The notes under the pieces are model-generated. The model was not told the DNA's origin, did not search any database, and saw only the letters and a list, made by a program, of their open reading frames with translations. This document shows, piece by piece, positions 7,337 through 9,708 of a DNA stretch of 9,708 bases. The DNA is taken from assembly GCA_031259095.1 (NCBI GenBank), contig JAIRLW010000482.1, positions 1 through 9,708 of the forward strand, read 5' to 3'. Source of the stretch: Planctomycetaceae bacterium (GTDB taxonomy: Bacteria > Planctomycetota > Planctomycetia > Pirellulales > Thermoguttaceae). Each line of letters starts with the position of its first letter. Within the stretch, counting starts at the first letter, position 1. The position numbers were made by a program, and so were the translations under genes.

Positions 7337-8398
7337 ATGAATTCACTTTCCGTTATCGACGAATACCGTCAATATCTCCGGCGTAAATATATTCTGTTCA
7401 CGGCAATGTTCCTGCTGTTACCGTTGGCGTTTTTCCTCTCAATCATGGTCGGTCCGGTTAAAATCAGTTCTGCGGAAATGGTTCGGATTCTATTCGGTTA
7501 CGAAGCGTCGGAAACTCATATTCGAATCGTTTATCATTTTCGATTGCCGCAAACTATTGCTGCTCTGTTGGCTGGCGCAGGTTTGGCAATTTCAGGAGCA
7601 ACTATGCAGGCTGTCCTGCGAAATCCGCTTTGCTCGCCATTTACGTTGGGAATTTCAGGAGCCGCCATATTCGGAGCAGCGTTGGTCATCTTTCTGAGTC
7701 AAGACTTTATCCCCACAACCGGACCCGCTTCGAATGTTTTTCGGCATTTCGGTTTGGCAACCGTCGGCGCTTTTTTGAGTTCATGTCTCGCCACCGCCTT
7801 GATTTTAATTCTTTCAGGCAAACGTTCCATCAAACCGGAAACTATTATCCTGATCGGTGTTGCTCTTGGCGCGTTTTACGGAGCAGGAACTATGATGCTC
7901 CAATATTTCGCCACCGAATGGCAACTCGCCGCCATGGTCTATTGGACATTCGGAGACACACAACGCGCAACTTGGTTCTCGGTCAAAATCATGAGTTTGT
8001 TCGTTGTTGTTTCGGTAATCTATTTCCTCTCGCAAAGTTGGAATTACAACGCCCTTGCGCTTGGCGAAGAAAATGCACAGTCTTTAGGCGTTCCAGTCCG
8101 ACGAATGCGGTTGGGAACAATGTTTTTTGTTTCACTGCTGATTTCAGTTTTAGTGGCTTCGCTTGGAATTATCGGGTTCGTCGGATTGGTTGTTCCCCAT
8201 GCGGTTCGGCTTTGGGTTGGTTCAGATAATCGTTTTGTCCTGCCCTGTTCGTTGGTTGGCGGAGCCTTGCTCCTGCTTGTCGCCGATACCATTGCCCGAA
8301 GTATCTCGCCGGGTTGCTTAATGCCGGTCTCCATTCTGACCGCTTTTCTTGGTGCGCCCCTGTTCTTTTTAATGTTGCTGAACAGGAGGGACGTCTGA
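7337..8398 (+). CDS. BtuC/FecCD-family ABC importer permease
   Basis: Inner-membrane permease of a type II ABC importer for large metal chelates (vitamin B12, ferric siderophores, heme); it normally works as a dimer with two ATPase subunits. The 353-residue length is typical. Many hydrophobic helices are visible, starting at about residues 19-38. Family motifs include RLPQTIAALLAGAGLAISG followed by MQAVLRNPLCSPFTLGISGA (N96-P97 core), the cytosolic coupling-loop sequence LGEENAQSLGV (about 242-252) that contacts the ATPase, and GIIGFVGLVVPHAVR then TAFLGAPLFFLML near the end. ATG 7337 gives an ordinary N-terminus; no good Shine-Dalgarno is visible (AGGA at 7314 is too far). The stop TGA overlaps the ATPase start by one base. 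The substrate cannot be told from the permease alone, so no gene symbol is given. Confidence 0.95.
   Translation: MNSLSVIDEYRQYLRRKYILFTAMFLLLPLAFFLSIMVGPVKISSAEMVRILFGYEASETHIRIVYHFRLPQTIAALLAGAGLAISGATMQAVLRNPLCSPFTLGISGAAIFGAALVIFLSQDFIPTTGPASNVFRHFGLATVGAFLSSCLATALILILSGKRSIKPETIILIGVALGAFYGAGTMMLQYFATEWQLAAMVYWTFGDTQRATWFSVKIMSLFVVVSVIYFLSQSWNYNALALGEENAQSLGVPVRRMRLGTMFFVSLLISVLVASLGIIGFVGLVVPHAVRLWVGSDNRFVLPCSLVGGALLLLVADTIARSISPGCLMPVSILTAFLGAPLFFLMLLNRRDV
8384..8390 (+). promoter_or_regulatory. Ribosome binding site of the importer ATPase
   Basis: AGGAGGG lies inside the last codons of the permease, 7 bases before ATG 8398. It fixes the ATPase start there rather than at the in-frame ATG 8314, which would lie deep inside the permease. 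Confidence 0.85.
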
Positions 8399-9147
8399 TG
8401 CTCGAAATCAACCGACTTTCGTTCCAGTACGGAAAAAATCGAATCTTGAATAATATCTCCTTCAAAATCACCGCCGGAACCATGATTGCTGTCCTCGGTC
8501 CGAATGGTTCGGGAAAAACAACCTTGCTCCGTTGTATCGCATCGTTCCTGAAACCACAGACTGGAACGATTTTTCTACACGGCGAAAAAATCGAATCGTT
8601 ATCGCCGGAAAAACGGGCAAAACGAATCGCTTACATGTCGCAACATACCGAAGTTTCCGGCTTGACGGTTTTCGACGCCGTGCTGCTCGGAAGGAAACCG
8701 TACACGAATTGGCAGCCCGCCGCCGAAGATTTAGAAAAAGTTGAACGAATACTTCATCGGCTTAATCTTGCCGACAAGGTACTCCGACCAATTGACCGTC
8801 TCAGCGGCGGTGAAATGCAAAAAGTTTCGCTGGCTCGAATTCTCGTTCAGGAAGCCGGACTTCTGCTGCTTGACGAACCAACCAGCGCATTAGACTTGAA
8901 AAACCGTGTCGAAATTCTGTCGTTGCTTCGCCGCTTTGTTCATGAACATCAGTTAATCGGTCTGCTCAGTATTCACGACCTGAATGACGCTCTGCGTTTC
9001 ACCGACCGCTTACTATTGCTCAAGGACGGCAACGTGTTTGCCGACGAACAACCGGAAACATTGACCGATACTGTTGTCGAATCCGTTTATGGTCTTCCCG
9101 TCGAACTCCATAAAACAACAACAGCAAAATTTATCATCCCTCATTAA
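8398..9147 (+). CDS. BtuD/FecE-type ABC importer ATPase
   Basis: Cytosolic ATPase that powers the adjoining permease; 249 residues from ATG 8398. All motifs are intact: Walker A GPNGSGKT (34-41), Q-loop Q82, signature LSGGEMQ (135-141), Walker B LLLLDEP with D159 and E160, D-loop SALD just after, and switch His193 in SIHDLNDA. The region between Q-loop and signature (SGLTVFDAVLLGRKPY) is typical of iron-siderophore/cobalamin importers. The stop of the permease and this start share one base (TGATG), and the strong Shine-Dalgarno inside the permease implies translational coupling. The C-terminal tail (VVESVYGLPVELH) matches the short regulatory extension common in this family. Family assignment is very secure; substrate unknown. 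Confidence 0.97.
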   Translation: MLEINRLSFQYGKNRILNNISFKITAGTMIAVLGPNGSGKTTLLRCIASFLKPQTGTIFLHGEKIESLSPEKRAKRIAYMSQHTEVSGLTVFDAVLLGRKPYTNWQPAAEDLEKVERILHRLNLADKVLRPIDRLSGGEMQKVSLARILVQEAGLLLLDEPTSALDLKNRVEILSLLRRFVHEHQLIGLLSIHDLNDALRFTDRLLLLKDGNVFADEQPETLTDTVVESVYGLPVELHKTTTAKFIIPH

Positions 9148-9166
9148 AAAACCAAACAATAATGGC

Positions 9167-9248
9167 AATTTCTAAAAACTCATTTTTTGATCGACCGAAT
9201 TCGACTAAATTCGATTTTAGTTGGTGAAGAAATAAGTTTTTAGAAGTT
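9167..9248. repeat. Nested inverted repeat between ATPase and binding-protein genes
   Basis: AATTTCTAAAAACT (9167-9180) pairs with AGTTTTTAGAAGTT (9235-9248) at all 14 positions, counting one G-T wobble. The 54-base interior contains a second near-palindrome, ACTAAATTCGATTTTAGT (9204-9221). The outer right arm ends 12 bases before ATG 9261, so in RNA it would sit near the ribosome entry site. It could be an attenuator or a processing stem tuning binding-protein output relative to the membrane subunits, or a dispersed repeat. No T-tract follows the inner hairpin. Confidence 0.5.
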
Positions 9249-9260
9249 CCCTAATATCTC

Positions 9261-9708
9261 ATGAAAAAAATTATTATTGATTTTCGGTTGTTTTTATTTA
9301 CTTGCGTCGTGTGTTTTGTTTTGACGGGCAACGGATGTTCTCCAACTTCAAAAACAATGGAGCCAAAAACTTCGCAACCGGTTCCGCAAACAACTAAGCA
9401 AAAAACTTCGCGAAACGAATCGCCCCAACGTTTGATTTCGACAACGCCGAGTCTTACGGAACTTTTATTCGATATTGGAATTGGAGATCGAATTGTCGGC
9501 GATTCGAGATTCACAACCTATCCGCCTGAAACGGAAAAAATTGAAAAAATCGGCGGTTTGTACGACGGTCATTGGGAAAGGATTGTCGAGTTGAAGCCTG
9601 ATTTGGCGTTGATTCTGGATAAGAACGAAAATTTTCTATTACGATGTCAAGAGTTGGGAATCGAATCGTTGGCGGTTGACCATGCAAGCATGGAAGGAGT
9701 GCTGGCGT
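9261..9708 (+). CDS. Periplasmic substrate-binding lipoprotein, BtuF/FecB-like (3' end beyond the right edge)
   Basis: The frame is open from ATG 9261 to the window end (149 codons plus one base), so the protein is truncated by the window. It begins with MKK, a hydrophobic segment (about 8-22) and a lipobox-like LTGNGC with Cys26 as the likely lipid-attachment site; Asn and Gly before the Cys make the box non-canonical. A Ser/Thr/Pro/Lys/Gln-rich tether (27-56) leads into the first lobe of a helical-backbone binding protein: RLISTTPSLTELLFDIG (57-73), VGDS with YPPE (79-90), and ERIVELKPDLALIL (106-119). These match the arrangement in E. coli BtuF, including the conserved ERIVALKPDLVI segment. 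It should deliver substrate to the permease/ATPase encoded upstream. The ligand, corrinoid or iron chelate, cannot be decided from this half. No Shine-Dalgarno is visible; the start is set by the signal sequence. Confidence 0.9.
   Translation, partial: MKKIIIDFRLFLFTCVVCFVLTGNGCSPTSKTMEPKTSQPVPQTTKQKTSRNESPQRLISTTPSLTELLFDIGIGDRIVGDSRFTTYPPETEKIEKIGGLYDGHWERIVELKPDLALILDKNENFLLRCQELGIESLAVDHASMEGVLA

Noticed and set aside
7630..8229. 199-codon plus-strand frame inside the permease gene
   Set aside because: It is an alternative frame of a conserved permease, rich in Arg, Phe and Cys, with no family resemblance.
8314..8397. Upstream start for the ATPase at 8314
   Set aside because: It would add 28 residues encoded within the permease C-terminus. 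AGGAGGG at 8384-8390 and the family's usual N-terminus point to ATG 8398.
9204..9221. Rho-independent terminator after the ATPase gene
   Set aside because: The stem is AT-rich and is followed by GGTGAAGAAAT rather than a run of T, so it is unlikely to terminate on its own.

Overview
The window carries six credible protein-coding genes, two of them cut by the window edges. No RNA gene, CRISPR array, transposase or phage gene was seen. Composition is moderately AT-rich. Intergenic DNA holds GC-rich hairpins of the REP-like kind I associate with Planctomycetota. Together with weak or absent Shine-Dalgarno sites at several genes, an FtsH with a long low-complexity N-terminus and an exported family-95-type glycosidase, this suggests a host-associated or carbohydrate-degrading planctomycete. 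That assignment is inference from style, not from a marker gene.

Left part (1-1752, minus strand): a large FAD-dependent oxidoreductase of the fumarate reductase / L-aspartate oxidase flavoprotein superfamily. It is open for 584 codons without a stop and continues past the left edge. A 640-base divergent intergenic region (1753-2392) follows. It holds two compact GC-rich hairpins, a roughly 130-base imperfect palindrome, a third small hairpin and a plausible sigma-70-type promoter for the next gene.

Middle (2393-7116, plus strand): ftsH, a membrane-anchored AAA+ zinc protease with an unusual N-terminal extension of about 120 residues that includes 21-bp tandem repeats. It is followed closely by a secreted GH95-like glycoside hydrolase. 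The GH95-like enzyme keeps the fold motifs but differs at two positions that match catalytic residues of characterised 1,2-alpha-L-fucosidases. It also carries an Asn/Asp microsatellite.

Right part (7337-9708, plus strand): a BtuCDF/FecBCD-type importer in the order permease, ATPase, substrate-binding lipoprotein (cut by the right edge). Permease and ATPase are translationally coupled through a TGATG overlap. The binding protein follows after a 113-base gap containing a long inverted repeat. The system probably imports a corrinoid or ferric siderophore/heme; no cobalamin riboswitch or clear metal-regulator box is visible, so the substrate stays open.

I found no convincing wholly new biological system. 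The most interesting signals are the nested intergenic palindromes with a recurring TTTTTAGA-type motif, the variant active site of the GH95-like enzyme, and the repeat-built N-terminus of FtsH.
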